Positions 1-7,920 of a stretch of DNA of 60,021 bases are shown here, piece by piece. Numbering within the stretch: position 1 is the first letter of the stretch; every line of letters begins with the position of its first letter. The position numbers were made by a program, and so were the translations under genes. The notes under the pieces are model-generated. The model worked only from the letters and a program-made list of their open reading frames with translations, searched no databases and was not told the DNA's origin. This DNA is from an uncultured Adlercreutzia sp. (GTDB lineage: Bacteria > Actinomycetota > Coriobacteriia > Coriobacteriales > Eggerthellaceae): assembly GCA_910585575.1 (NCBI GenBank), contig CAJUFS010000009.1, forward strand, positions 1 to 60,021. The letters are read 5' to 3'.

Positions 1-24
1 AGGCGTAGAACTTGCCGACGTTGT

Positions 25-1041
25 CTAGTCGGTACCAAGCAGGGGCAGCCATGGCAGAGCGCCTTCGTCGGGAATATCCTCGTCGTCGAGGAAGTTTGCA
101 ATGAGCCGATAAGTGTCGCGCACCAGCGAGAGCACCGACGGGTAGAGGAAGTACCCGTGGATGGCATCGTACATGCGGCAGCACACCACCTCGTTGCCCT
201 CGGCTTCCAGTCGCGCTGCGTAGGCCTCGCCCTCGTCGCGCAAGGGGTCGTATTCGGCGGTCACAATAAGGGTGCGAGGCTGGTCGGCTACGCTGGAGGC
301 AAGCAGCGGCGCGAAGCGGGAGTCGTTGAAATCTTCCGGCTTGGCCAGATACAGGTTGATGTAGGTGACAATGTCCTCGCGGGTAAGCAGGTAGTCCTCG
401 CCGTTTTCCCGCACCGAATCGAACAGGGTGGTCAGGCTGTGGTCGTTGTAGGTGAGGGGGTACAGCAGTACCTGGGTGCGCACGGCGAAGTCGCCGCGAT
501 CGCGGGCGAGAAGCGACACTCCGGCCGCCAAGTTGCCGCCGGCTGAATCGCCCATGAGCACGATGTGCTTGGTCTTCACATCGGACAGAAGCGTGCCGGC
601 GTATAGCTGGCGGGCCACCTCGTAGCAATCGTCCAGGGCCGTGGGGAACTTGTGCTCGGGGGAGCGGCGGTATTCCACGGACAGGACGCGGCGCTCCAGC
701 TTCAGCGCCATGCGCTGGCAGGCGTCGGTGTAGAAGCCGATGTCGCCGTTGGCAAAACCGCCGCCGTGGAAGAACAGGATGGTGCCGCGGTAGTCCTCGT
801 TCACGTGGAGTCCCGTTTTCAGGGACAGATCAATGTCGAGGGGCGTGAACAGGCGCAGCGGGATATCGTAGCCGTCGGCCGCGGTGGCCGTCAGGTCGTC
901 GATGCGGCAGCGTGGGTCCACGATGGTGAGCTTCGCCGCCGCCTCTTCGGCCTTGCGCTGATCGGCCCAGGAGGCCGAGGTGTCGGGCATGATGCGCGTG
1001 AGCGTTTTTATGGCGGCCTGCAGGGCCGGGTTCATAGGCAT
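25..1041 (-). CDS. alpha/beta hydrolase, hormone-sensitive-lipase type esterase
   Basis: A serine esterase or lipase of the HSL (bacterial family IV) group, expected to hydrolyse short acyl or aryl esters in the cytoplasm; no signal peptide is seen. The 338-residue protein has the oxyanion-hole HGGG motif at residues 92-95, the nucleophile elbow GDSAGG with Ser166, and probable triad partners Asp265 (in AEYDPLRDEG) and His295 (in DAIHGYF). Length is usual for the family. The ATG at 1041 is preceded by AAAGGA at good spacing; a second ATG two codons in is possible. It is transcribed alone, downstream of the C69 peptidase gene and separated from it by a terminator. The natural substrate cannot be told from sequence. 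Confidence 0.9.
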   Translation of the reverse strand: MPMNPALQAAIKTLTRIMPDTSASWADQRKAEEAAAKLTIVDPRCRIDDLTATAADGYDIPLRLFTPLDIDLSLKTGLHVNEDYRGTILFFHGGGFANGDIGFYTDACQRMALKLERRVLSVEYRRSPEHKFPTALDDCYEVARQLYAGTLLSDVKTKHIVLMGDSAGGNLAAGVSLLARDRGDFAVRTQVLLYPLTYNDHSLTTLFDSVRENGEDYLLTREDIVTYINLYLAKPEDFNDSRFAPLLASSVADQPRTLIVTAEYDPLRDEGEAYAARLEAEGNEVVCCRMYDAIHGYFLYPSVLSLVRDTYRLIANFLDDEDIPDEGALPWLPLLGTD

Positions 1042-1183
1042 AGGGGCATCCTTTCGGGCGGGGAGCGCGCTTGGTTGGACGAGTGGCAGGCGAGGCCTCG
1101 AGGACGCCTTTCGCTTGCCAGGGGAATGGGGTCGCGCTCCGACGGCTTGACGATGCGTAAATGATGAGTCTTATGCTAACGAA

Positions 1184-1217
1184 AGCGGGCCTGCTCTCAA
1201 AGAGAAGCAGGCCCGCT
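1184..1217 (-). terminator. intrinsic terminator after the C69 dipeptidase gene
   Basis: Perfect 12-bp inverted repeat (AGCGGGCCTGCT, 10-nt loop, AGCAGGCCCGCT). On the minus strand it is followed by TTTCGTT. It lies in the 302-nt gap between the esterase start and the C69 gene stop, in the right place and orientation to end C69 transcription. Nothing else was recognised in this gap. Confidence 0.7.
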
Positions 1218-1343
1218 GGCAACAAACGGTAACCGCGGGGTGCAGCAAGCTTAGGGCAGCAAAATAGCAGCAAAAACAAGCGATAAAGAGCGATGTTCGA
1301 TTATTAATAGGCCTTTGACCAGGTAATCTATTCTGTCTGCTTC

Positions 1344-2912
1344 CTAGTGGTCGTTCATATTAAACGCATTTTTCATTTCGACGGTGCGCTGATCGAGGAC
1401 GGCGCCCAGCACGGCCTGGGTTTGGACCTGCACCTTGTCGATGAGCGCCTGGTTGGCGTCGGCCAAGGTGGTCAGCACCTGCGGATCGTCCATGTTGTCT
1501 AGGTCAACCTTGCCTTCCTTCGCCAGCTTGGCGAGGGCGGCGTCGGTTTCATGCAGCGACTGATAGCCCTGGGCCATGGTGTTCAGGCGATAGGCCTGAA
1601 TGGCCTCGTAGCTTTCGAAGAACTGCGGATCGCCCAAGCCGCCGATAAGGCGGTTGTTCCAGTACAGGCTGTCAGTGGTTACCTTCGTGGGCGTGTCCAG
1701 ATAGGCGGGCATGGCCTTCACGTTCGCGTACATGGCCACGGCGGTGTTGAAGGGACCGGAAGCCGGGGCGAACCAGTGCACGCCGCGCAGCGCCTTGGGG
1801 GCGTTCGGACGGATGCACAGGATGGAGCACTCGGAGGTGCGGTCGATACCGATGAAGCGGTACTGGTGACGGGTAGCAGGCGTGCCTTTGGTGCCGTAGC
1901 AGTCGTACTCGGTGCCGTCATAGGTAGTGGCCAGCCAATCCTTCACGTCCGAGGCCGACAGCTTCTTGTCGGGGCGCAGGGCCCAGGGGATGTCCAGGCT
2001 CTCGGGACCGAACTCGGGCGCCGGGCCCTGGAAACGCGGGTCAGAGGGCGTCAGGCGGCTGCACAGATACCACTTGCGCGGGGCATTGTAGAGCTGGTCG
2101 AGCCAGGTGTAGGTGGAAAAGGCGATGCGGGCGTTGAAGTAGCGGGGCAGGCCCTCCACCATTTCCTGGGGCTCGTCGCTGGCGGGCATGTCCATGAGCA
2201 GGTCGTGGTCGCGAATCCACTCGGCCAAGTCGGCGCTGCACATGTAGTCGCACTGGTCGCCCAAAGCGTCGGCAAGGTCGAAGTGATCGATGCCCTGGCG
2301 GTTGGGTTGCACCACGTAGCAGTCGTCCGGTACGCGGCGGGCAATCCAATGGTGGCCGCCGATGTTCTCCCAGTACCACACCTCGTGGGCGTCGCCGAAG
2401 GCCACGCCGTTGGTCTCGTAGGTACCGTACTGCTCCACCAGGGCGCCCAGGCGCTTCACACCTTCGCGAGCCGTGGTGATGTAGGGCAGCGTGATGGTGG
2501 GCAGGTTCTCCTCGCCGATACCGCCGGGCACTTCCGGCTTGTAGTCGGCGTCGCCCGGCTTGCCCTGGGCGGGTTGGTACACCACCAGCGGGTCGGCGCC
2601 CAGCACGCGGGCGTTGGCCGAGATGGTCTCGGTGGCCGACATGGACACGTTGGCGGCGTTGATGCCGGTTTCAGCCCAGACGCCGTTGGAGGGATCGGCG
2701 TTCGGGGTGCAGGTGTAGCGCAGAGGGTTGTCGGGCAGTTCGATGGTCAGGTGGCTGGCCACGCCGGTGTAGGTGCGCGGCTGGTCTTCCGGGTTCACCA
2801 CGATGAGCTTCTTCGGATCGAAGGAGAAATCCTCACCGTCCTCGTTGCGGGCGACAATGGTAGACCCGTCGTTGGTGGCCAAGCGGCCGACGAGCAGGGT
2901 TGTGCAAGCCAT
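1344..2912 (-). CDS. C69 family dipeptidase (PepD-like)
   Basis: An Ntn-fold peptidase of family C69/U34 that hydrolyses dipeptides. The N-terminus MACTTLLVG matches the family pattern, with Cys3 as the likely nucleophile once the leading residues are removed. The following NDGSTIVARNEDG and the downstream GVWAETGINAANVSMSATET block are typical. At 522 residues it has family length and no obvious signal peptide, so it is probably cytoplasmic. The start is secure: AAGGAGG lies six bases before the ATG. It is a single-gene unit ending at the hairpin at 1184-1217. Peptidases of this family are common in amino-acid-fermenting gut actinobacteria, which fits the inferred host. Confidence 0.9.
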   Translation of the reverse strand: MACTTLLVGRLATNDGSTIVARNEDGEDFSFDPKKLIVVNPEDQPRTYTGVASHLTIELPDNPLRYTCTPNADPSNGVWAETGINAANVSMSATETISANARVLGADPLVVYQPAQGKPGDADYKPEVPGGIGEENLPTITLPYITTAREGVKRLGALVEQYGTYETNGVAFGDAHEVWYWENIGGHHWIARRVPDDCYVVQPNRQGIDHFDLADALGDQCDYMCSADLAEWIRDHDLLMDMPASDEPQEMVEGLPRYFNARIAFSTYTWLDQLYNAPRKWYLCSRLTPSDPRFQGPAPEFGPESLDIPWALRPDKKLSASDVKDWLATTYDGTEYDCYGTKGTPATRHQYRFIGIDRTSECSILCIRPNAPKALRGVHWFAPASGPFNTAVAMYANVKAMPAYLDTPTKVTTDSLYWNNRLIGGLGDPQFFESYEAIQAYRLNTMAQGYQSLHETDAALAKLAKEGKVDLDNMDDPQVLTTLADANQALIDKVQVQTQAVLGAVLDQRTVEMKNAFNMNDH

Positions 2913-3283
2913 AAAAGGCCTCCTTTTCGAATGGCCGTGCGGCGCGCATGGGGTCGCAAGTTCGCTGATCCCTCAAGAACCTTTGGGCTGCAGGAGCTTG
3001 GGGCTCGCAGGTGTTCATGGGCTTCAAGCCCGCCGGGCGGCTGGTTTCGTACTCTTTCGGTATACGCTGACCGCGGCGTTGGCGGGAGCGGTGCCCTCGG
3101 TTTGTCAACAAGCCGAGGGCGAATGGGAAAGCGGGAGATGATCGGGACGCCCCCAGGGTCGTCCCGCTGGTGAGATGGCCCTTGTCGCAGCGGGGGATTC
3201 CGGCCATGACGCGGGGTGGGGCTCTGGGCGTAGTGGAGGGAGGCTGGGGTGCGGTCTCGGCCGTTGTTCGCGAGAGGCAATCC

Positions 3284-3538
3284 TTGGCTGCAAGTTGACG
3301 GGTTTGGAACCGCATCGCGCGAAATAACGGTTTCAGTGCCTGTTTTGGCTGCAAATGAACGGTTTTGGACCAGCGACATGTTAAATGGCGGCTTCAATGC
3401 CCGGTTTGGCTTGGAAAACACGGTTTTGGAACCCCTGGAGCTTCGTTTCGTTCCAAAACCGTTCGTTCGCAGCCAAACGAGCGCACGAAAGCCTGTTTTA
3501 GCGTGGCCGGTGTTCCAAAACCGTGATTTCCAAGCCAA
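3284..3538. repeat. cluster of five 27-bp repeat units (subfamily 1), 3' side of nuclease-fold gene 1
   Basis: Five copies of a 27-bp unit of the form TTGGCT + variable + ACGGTTTTGGAAC. Three are on the plus strand (3284-3310, 3345-3371, 3406-3432) and two inverted (3450-3476, 3512-3538). The second and third belong to a duplicated ~60-bp block, because each is preceded by a related stretch ending CGGyTTCArTGCC. The cluster ends 16 bp before the stop codon of the minus-strand gene at 3554. The rest of the 641-nt gap (2913-3553) holds only a 12-bp hairpin (3093-3120, one G-U pair) without a T tract. Open frames across the repeats are not believable genes. Three more copies lie at 5334-5539, beyond the 5' end of the same gene. 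Confidence 0.85.
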
Positions 3539-3553
3539 ACCATGCCCGCGGGG

Positions 3554-4558
3554 CTACTTTTTGTCGCGCTCGCTGTTCTGGCTTGGCAGCTGGTCGGGTA
3601 GTTGGAAGTAGTCGTCGAGCTTCCACGACGCAGCAAAGAGCATTCGCTGCTGCTCGCTGAAACGGGCGGACTGGGGGCGCAGGCGTGTGCCCAGTTGCTT
3701 GCTGGCCTGTCGGGCCACTTCGCGCATTTTCACAGGGTTGCCCAGCTGTCGGGCGGTTACGGTGATCACGCGATAGCCGTCGCGCTCAAGGGCCATACGC
3801 CTCAGCGAGTCGCGCGTCACTTGCTGCGGCGCAAGGTGCTCGCTGTCGGAATCGTACTCGATGGCCAGGCGCTCTTCGGGGAAAAGCAGGTCGGGCTTGA
3901 GGGTAGCGCTGCCCACAATGGCCTTTGCCTGCTGCGAGAGGCGTATCCGCTGGTTGAGCAGGGGCTGTGGAAGTCCGAACCCGCCGTAGCGCGACGGCGC
4001 ACTCAAGATGGTGCCCAGAAATGCCTCGGGAGGAGACGCCGCCTTGGCGACCATCAGGCTGAGCGCCAGCCGCGCTTTCTTGACGCCGTGCAACCCAGGG
4101 TTCTTGCCGATGAAGCGCTGAATCTTCTCCGGAGTGGTAAGCGCTGACCGGGCACCGAGCTGTCGGTTGCCGGTGGGTGTGAGGTAAAACGTGCCACAGA
4201 GGGCGTTGCCCGCCTTGACCAGTTCGTAGAGCGAGAGGCTTCGGGCCAGCTGCACGAAGCAAAGTTCGGGGCTGGCGGTGTATACGCCGCTTCCGACGCG
4301 GTGGAAAATCTTTCCCTGCGCCGTAAGGCGGAGTACGTGGGGGGCGGTGCGGGGAAGGGGTCGACGCGACCGCGAGGGCATCATCACGTGATAGGGCTGC
4401 TTGATAAAGGGGAAGACGTCCGAGAGGTAGTCGACGGCCTCGTTGGTAGGTTCGCACTCGCGGAAGGCTCGTACGCCGACGGCGTCCGCGGCGCGCGGGG
4501 GCGCCGGCGTAAAGAGCCAGTGAGAGAACGACGATATGCCGTACAGGAAAACTCGCAT
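3554..4558 (-). CDS. AbiEi-like / DUF559 (Vsr-type nuclease fold) protein, paralogue 1
   Basis: A 334-residue protein whose C-terminal third looks like the DUF559/very-short-patch-repair nuclease fold: KPDLLFPEERLAIEYDS, then SEHLAPQQVTRD, then GYRVITVTARQL, giving an Asp, Glu and Asp arranged like a PD-(D/E)xK core. The N-terminal part (HVMMPSRSRR..., then SPELCFVQLARSLSLYELVKAGNAL) resembles AbiEi-type antitoxin regions often fused to DUF559 in actinobacteria. A close paralogue lies at 24055-25038; both begin MR(V/A)FLYG, which fixes this start although the frame extends further upstream. No Shine-Dalgarno is visible; a -10-like TACAAT sits six bases before the ATG, suggesting a leaderless mRNA. 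Substrate and biological role are unknown. It is flanked on both sides by copies of the same 27-bp repeat. Confidence 0.75.
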   Translation of the reverse strand: MRVFLYGISSFSHWLFTPAPPRAADAVGVRAFRECEPTNEAVDYLSDVFPFIKQPYHVMMPSRSRRPLPRTAPHVLRLTAQGKIFHRVGSGVYTASPELCFVQLARSLSLYELVKAGNALCGTFYLTPTGNRQLGARSALTTPEKIQRFIGKNPGLHGVKKARLALSLMVAKAASPPEAFLGTILSAPSRYGGFGLPQPLLNQRIRLSQQAKAIVGSATLKPDLLFPEERLAIEYDSDSEHLAPQQVTRDSLRRMALERDGYRVITVTARQLGNPVKMREVARQASKQLGTRLRPQSARFSEQQRMLFAASWKLDDYFQLPDQLPSQNSERDKK

Positions 4559-4570
4559 GGGAGTATTGTA
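4559..4570 (-). promoter_or_regulatory. -10 box placed for leaderless transcription of nuclease-fold gene 1
   Basis: On the minus strand TACAAT (4570-4565) is followed by exactly six bases and then the ATG at 4558, so transcription would begin at or next to the start codon. The paralogue at 25038 has TACACT at the same distance. The -35 region is poor in both. Confidence 0.45.
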
Positions 4571-4776
4571 GGTCGCGGAGGAGTCCAGGAGAGCGCGGTG
4601 CGGATATTCACAGATTACGCGTTGCAGGGACACCTGCTGGGATGGGAAGGGTGAGGCAATTTGGAGAGTATCTCCTGGTCAAAACGGGCCTGCTACCTGG
4701 AAGAGGGAGACTTGGCTTGCCGAGGTGCGTGCGGGGAAAACCCCAATGTTCTGTTGAATGCGAACAGGATGGCATG

Positions 4777-4864
4777 TTGTCGGTGCAGGAGGGGCGAAGC
4801 GGCAGTGTCGGGTCGGACGGCATGCGAGTCGGATGACGTATTGTCGGTTCAGGGGACGAAGCGG
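4777..4864 (+). repeat. imperfect ~25-bp direct repeat in gene-poor stretch
   Basis: Two copies, 4777-4802 and 4841-4864, share TTGTCGGT, CAGG and CGAAGCGG. They lie in the 1.2-kb gap 4559-5772, which has no convincing gene. The same gap holds repeat units at 5334-5539 and a tandem repeat at 5561-5720. Short open frames here lack ribosome-binding sites and family resemblance. Confidence 0.5.
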
Positions 4865-5333
4865 ATCCTTGGTTTGGGAGGTGCTCGAGCCTGACGGTGT
4901 TTGCTCGGCTAGAGCGGCGAACAAGCGATAGCGGTAAGCGAAGCAGGATGCGAGCTAGAGGGCGTTGGTGCGGGGAGCTTATGGGCGTTTCGTGGAGGTC
5001 GGTGTGGCGGCGCTGAAGGAGGCAAGGTAGCGTGGATACCATACTCGTCCACCTTGATGTCGATGTTCTCGCGCTATTCGCGCCTTCGACCGCTCGGGTG
5101 CGTGAACGAGCTGATCGGCTCGTCTGCCGCAGATTGGCGGTGTCGATGCCGAACTCCCTTTCCTTTTTCAGCTCGCGACATTTTTCCCGGCCTTCCCACT
5201 TGCGGCTTTCGCAAGCTTTGGGTTTTGCCGGCACCGCTCGCCGCTGAGTGCCCTTTTTCTGGCTGCCACATGGTCTCGAGGAACTTTGCCATGTTGGCGG
5301 AGCTTCGCGTTTCGTGCTCCCCTGGATGTGGGC

Positions 5334-5539
5334 GTGGCTGCAAAAGCGCGGTTTTGGAACGGAAGGCCGCCAATTTGAGTTCGAGGCCGCTGAAATGGCT
5401 GAGAATTGTCGATTTTGGAACGCCGTGGCTGGGGTTGGCACGTTGCTGAACATGTCGGCCTGGGAAAACGCGTCTCCGCGATGGTCCGGGGAGGTGCAAT
5501 TCGCTGGCAAATGTTCCAAAACCGTGGTTTTGAAGCCAA
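5334..5539. repeat. three more 27-bp repeat units (subfamily 1), 5' side of nuclease-fold gene 1
   Basis: Units at 5334-5360 (+), 5395-5421 (+) and 5513-5539 (-) share the TTGGCT...CGGTTTTGGAAC pattern of the five units at 3284-3538. The middle copy is the most diverged, with CGATTTTGGAAC. A decayed partial unit lies around 5453-5480. These units and those at 3284-3538 bracket the nuclease-fold gene at 3554-4558. Confidence 0.8.
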
Positions 5540-5560
5540 TCCATCGACTTCAACGTGAAA

Positions 5561-5720
5561 TTCGCGTACAGCCCGGCGCTTCGCGAGGGGTTCTCCACTT
5601 CGCGTACAGTCCGGCGCTTCGCGAGGGATCCGGCGCTTCGCGAGGGACCCGATGCCTCGCGTGGGGCGCCGATGACTCGCGGTGGGCATTGACGCTTCGT
5701 GGCGAGCGTTGAATCCGAAA
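5561..5720 (+). repeat. degenerate GC-rich tandem repeat upstream of helD
   Basis: Two near-identical 30-bp copies, 5561-5590 and 5599-5628, contain TTCGCGTACAG then CCGGCGCTTCGCGAGGG. A partial copy follows (5631-5648), and then increasingly decayed copies around ATGCCTCGCGTGGGG, ATGACTCGCGGTGGG and ACGCTTCGTGGCGAG. The block ends about 50 bp before helD. Long open frames exist on the minus strand through it, but they read only the repeats and run antisense into helD, so no gene is called. Confidence 0.7.
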
Positions 5721-5772
5721 GAGCATGAGCGACGGGAAAGTAAGTGAAAAGGATACCTGGAGAGGAGATGCT

Positions 5773-7920
5773 ATGAATCCGCGGAAGGACGAGGTGGGGT
5801 CGAATGAAGGGCGGCAACAGGTCGGGAGCGTGATGCCCCAAGAGACGTCCAGCGTCGAGGAAGAGGAGCGTGCTCGGTTGGCCGAGGTGGAGGCCCAGAT
5901 CAGCGAGGCGGTCGCGCGGACTCGGAGGTTGGCGGCGCGTCTGGAGGCAGGTCATCGGGAAACCGGGGCCCATCTTGCCGCCGCTCGAGGCGAGTTGTCG
6001 CCCGAGGAGGCGCATCTGTCGGCCTTCGAACTGAACCGCATGGACGCTCAGGCTGCCTCGGCGCACCTTTCCCGTCAGCGGCTGGAAAAGCTGGCTGCCT
6101 CCCCCTACTTTGCGCGTGTCGATTTTGTCGACGCGGAAGGCGAGCAAGTAACCTACCTGGGACGCTTCGCCTTCAGCTGGCGTAATCAGGCGGTGGTATC
6201 GGACTGGCGCAGCCCGGTGGCCAGCCTGTTCTACGACTTCGAGCCTGGGCCAGCGGCGTTTGAGGCGCCGGCGGGGCGCCGCGAGGGCGCATTGACCCGC
6301 AAGCGACAAATCGGCATTGAGGACGGGCAACTGCGCTATGCCGCCGACTCCTCCTCGAGCGTGCGCGACGAAGTGCTTGTTCAGGCGCTCTCGCGTACAG
6401 CCGACGCGAAAATGCATGACATTGTTTCTTCTATCCAGCAAGAGCAAAACGCTATTATCCGCGATGAGGCGCCGGGCACGCTGATCATTCAAGGGGTGGC
6501 GGGCTCAGGCAAGACCTCCATTGCACTGCACCGTGTTGCCTACTTGCTGTATCGGCAGAAAGAGCGCTTGAGCGCTCGCTCAATAGCTATTCTTTCGCCC
6601 AACCAAGTTTTTTCCGACTATATTTCCGGCGTTTTGCCCGAGTTGGGCGAAGAGCCCGTGATGCAATGGAGCCTTTACAGTTTCGCCCAGCGGCTTTTAA
6701 CGGGGGTGGCAAAGGTGCAGCTGCCGCGCTCTTGGGCGGATGAGACCGATCCTGCTCGCATGGTAAGGGTGCGGGCGAAGGGGACCGAGGAGTTTGCCGA
6801 TGAACTGGCATCGTGGCTTGACGGCCTCATGGCGGCCGAAGGGGCTCATCTCGTCTTTGGTCCCCATGATCTTCCCGTGGGAGGCGCCACCGCCGAGGCT
6901 TCGTGGCTGGCCGAGCGATTTGCCGCCTATGCGCCGGTGCCCTTCAGCGAGCGCCTCGACCTCGTGGCCGGCGATGCGCGCGAGCGAGCTCATGGTCAGA
7001 CATTCGGCCGTTACGCCCAGACGCTGCCCACGCGACGCGAGTTAGCGGGTCGCTTGCGGCGCATGATGACGGCGAAGAACGCGCCCGCGCTGTATCGGCG
7101 GTTCCTGGCTGAAACGGGGCGCAGTGCGTTGCGCAAGGCTCCTGCGTCGGGGGTAGTGGAATGGGAGGATGCCTTTCCGCTGGCGCTGTGCCACTGGGCC
7201 TTCGAGGGTGCCGACGGTTTTGACGGGTGCGGTGACGTACGCCATTTGGTAATCGACGAGATGCAGGATCTGTCGCCGGTGGCCCACGAGGTTATCGCCC
7301 GGACCTTCCCTTGCGACAAGACCATTTTGGGCGACGTGAACCAATTGGTGGACGACCGTGAGGCGACGGCGCCTTCGGCGGTGGCGGCCCGTTATTCTGG
7401 GGCGCGGATGATGTCGCTGATGCGCAGCTATCGCTCGACCTGGGAGATAACGGCCCTGGCCGCGCAGGTGAAGCCTATCGCCGGCCTTGAGGCTGTGCAG
7501 CGCCACGGCGAGGAGCCGCGTTTGGTGCGCTGCGGAGACACGCGCGGGGTGCTGGAGGCGGTAGACAACGCTGTGGCTCAATGGCAGCGTGGCACCCGAC
7601 GCACCTTGGGCATTATTGCGAAGTCGGACTTTCTCGCTGCCCGCTACGCCGAGCTTTTGGCCCGCGACCACGAGCTCACCCTGTTGACTGACGAGACCGA
7701 TGAATATCCCGGCGGTCTGGTGGTGAGCTCAGTGCGCTTAGCAAAGGGCTTGGAGTTCGACGAAGTGGTGCTTTTGGATGTGGACGCGCGGCAGTATGCG
7801 ACAGAGGCCGATCGCAATTTGCTGTACGTGGCCCTTACGCGTGCCATGCATCGCTTGACCGTTCTTTTCCGCGATGAACCGTCGCCGCTTTTGGGAGGGG
7901 CAACGGCCGAGCGCCCCTAG
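5773..7920 (+). CDS. helD: RNA polymerase recycling helicase-like ATPase HelD
   Basis: A superfamily 1 UvrD/Rep-like ATPase of the HelD type, which in Firmicutes and mycobacteria binds RNA polymerase and releases stalled complexes. The 715-residue protein has an N-terminal coiled coil (EEEERARLAEVEAQISEAV...). It has a Walker A GVAGSGKTS near residue 241, DEMQD (motif II) near residue 495 followed by GDVNQLV, SYRST (motif IV), RLAKGLEFDEVVLLD (motif V) and YVALTRAMHR (motif VI). The start is the ATG at 5773 with GGAGAGGAG just upstream, rather than an ATG 48 bases earlier that lacks a site. The stop overlaps the convergent MFS gene by four bases. Confidence 0.9.
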   Translation: MNPRKDEVGSNEGRQQVGSVMPQETSSVEEEERARLAEVEAQISEAVARTRRLAARLEAGHRETGAHLAAARGELSPEEAHLSAFELNRMDAQAASAHLSRQRLEKLAASPYFARVDFVDAEGEQVTYLGRFAFSWRNQAVVSDWRSPVASLFYDFEPGPAAFEAPAGRREGALTRKRQIGIEDGQLRYAADSSSSVRDEVLVQALSRTADAKMHDIVSSIQQEQNAIIRDEAPGTLIIQGVAGSGKTSIALHRVAYLLYRQKERLSARSIAILSPNQVFSDYISGVLPELGEEPVMQWSLYSFAQRLLTGVAKVQLPRSWADETDPARMVRVRAKGTEEFADELASWLDGLMAAEGAHLVFGPHDLPVGGATAEASWLAERFAAYAPVPFSERLDLVAGDARERAHGQTFGRYAQTLPTRRELAGRLRRMMTAKNAPALYRRFLAETGRSALRKAPASGVVEWEDAFPLALCHWAFEGADGFDGCGDVRHLVIDEMQDLSPVAHEVIARTFPCDKTILGDVNQLVDDREATAPSAVAARYSGARMMSLMRSYRSTWEITALAAQVKPIAGLEAVQRHGEEPRLVRCGDTRGVLEAVDNAVAQWQRGTRRTLGIIAKSDFLAARYAELLARDHELTLLTDETDEYPGGLVVSSVRLAKGLEFDEVVLLDVDARQYATEADRNLLYVALTRAMHRLTVLFRDEPSPLLGGATAERP

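Noticed and set aside
2795-3538. Minus-strand open frame of about 247 codons across the repeat cluster
   Set aside because: Its upstream part reads only the repeat units, it runs antisense-free into the C69 gene in another frame, and it has no family resemblance or ribosome-binding site.
3284-3538. CRISPR array
   Set aside because: Units are on both strands, irregularly spaced, imperfect, and no cas genes are present.
5074-6492. Long minus-strand frame overlapping helD and the tandem repeat
   Set aside because: It is antisense to the well-supported helD gene, and its middle is translated tandem repeat (LAKRR, SRSAG-like runs).
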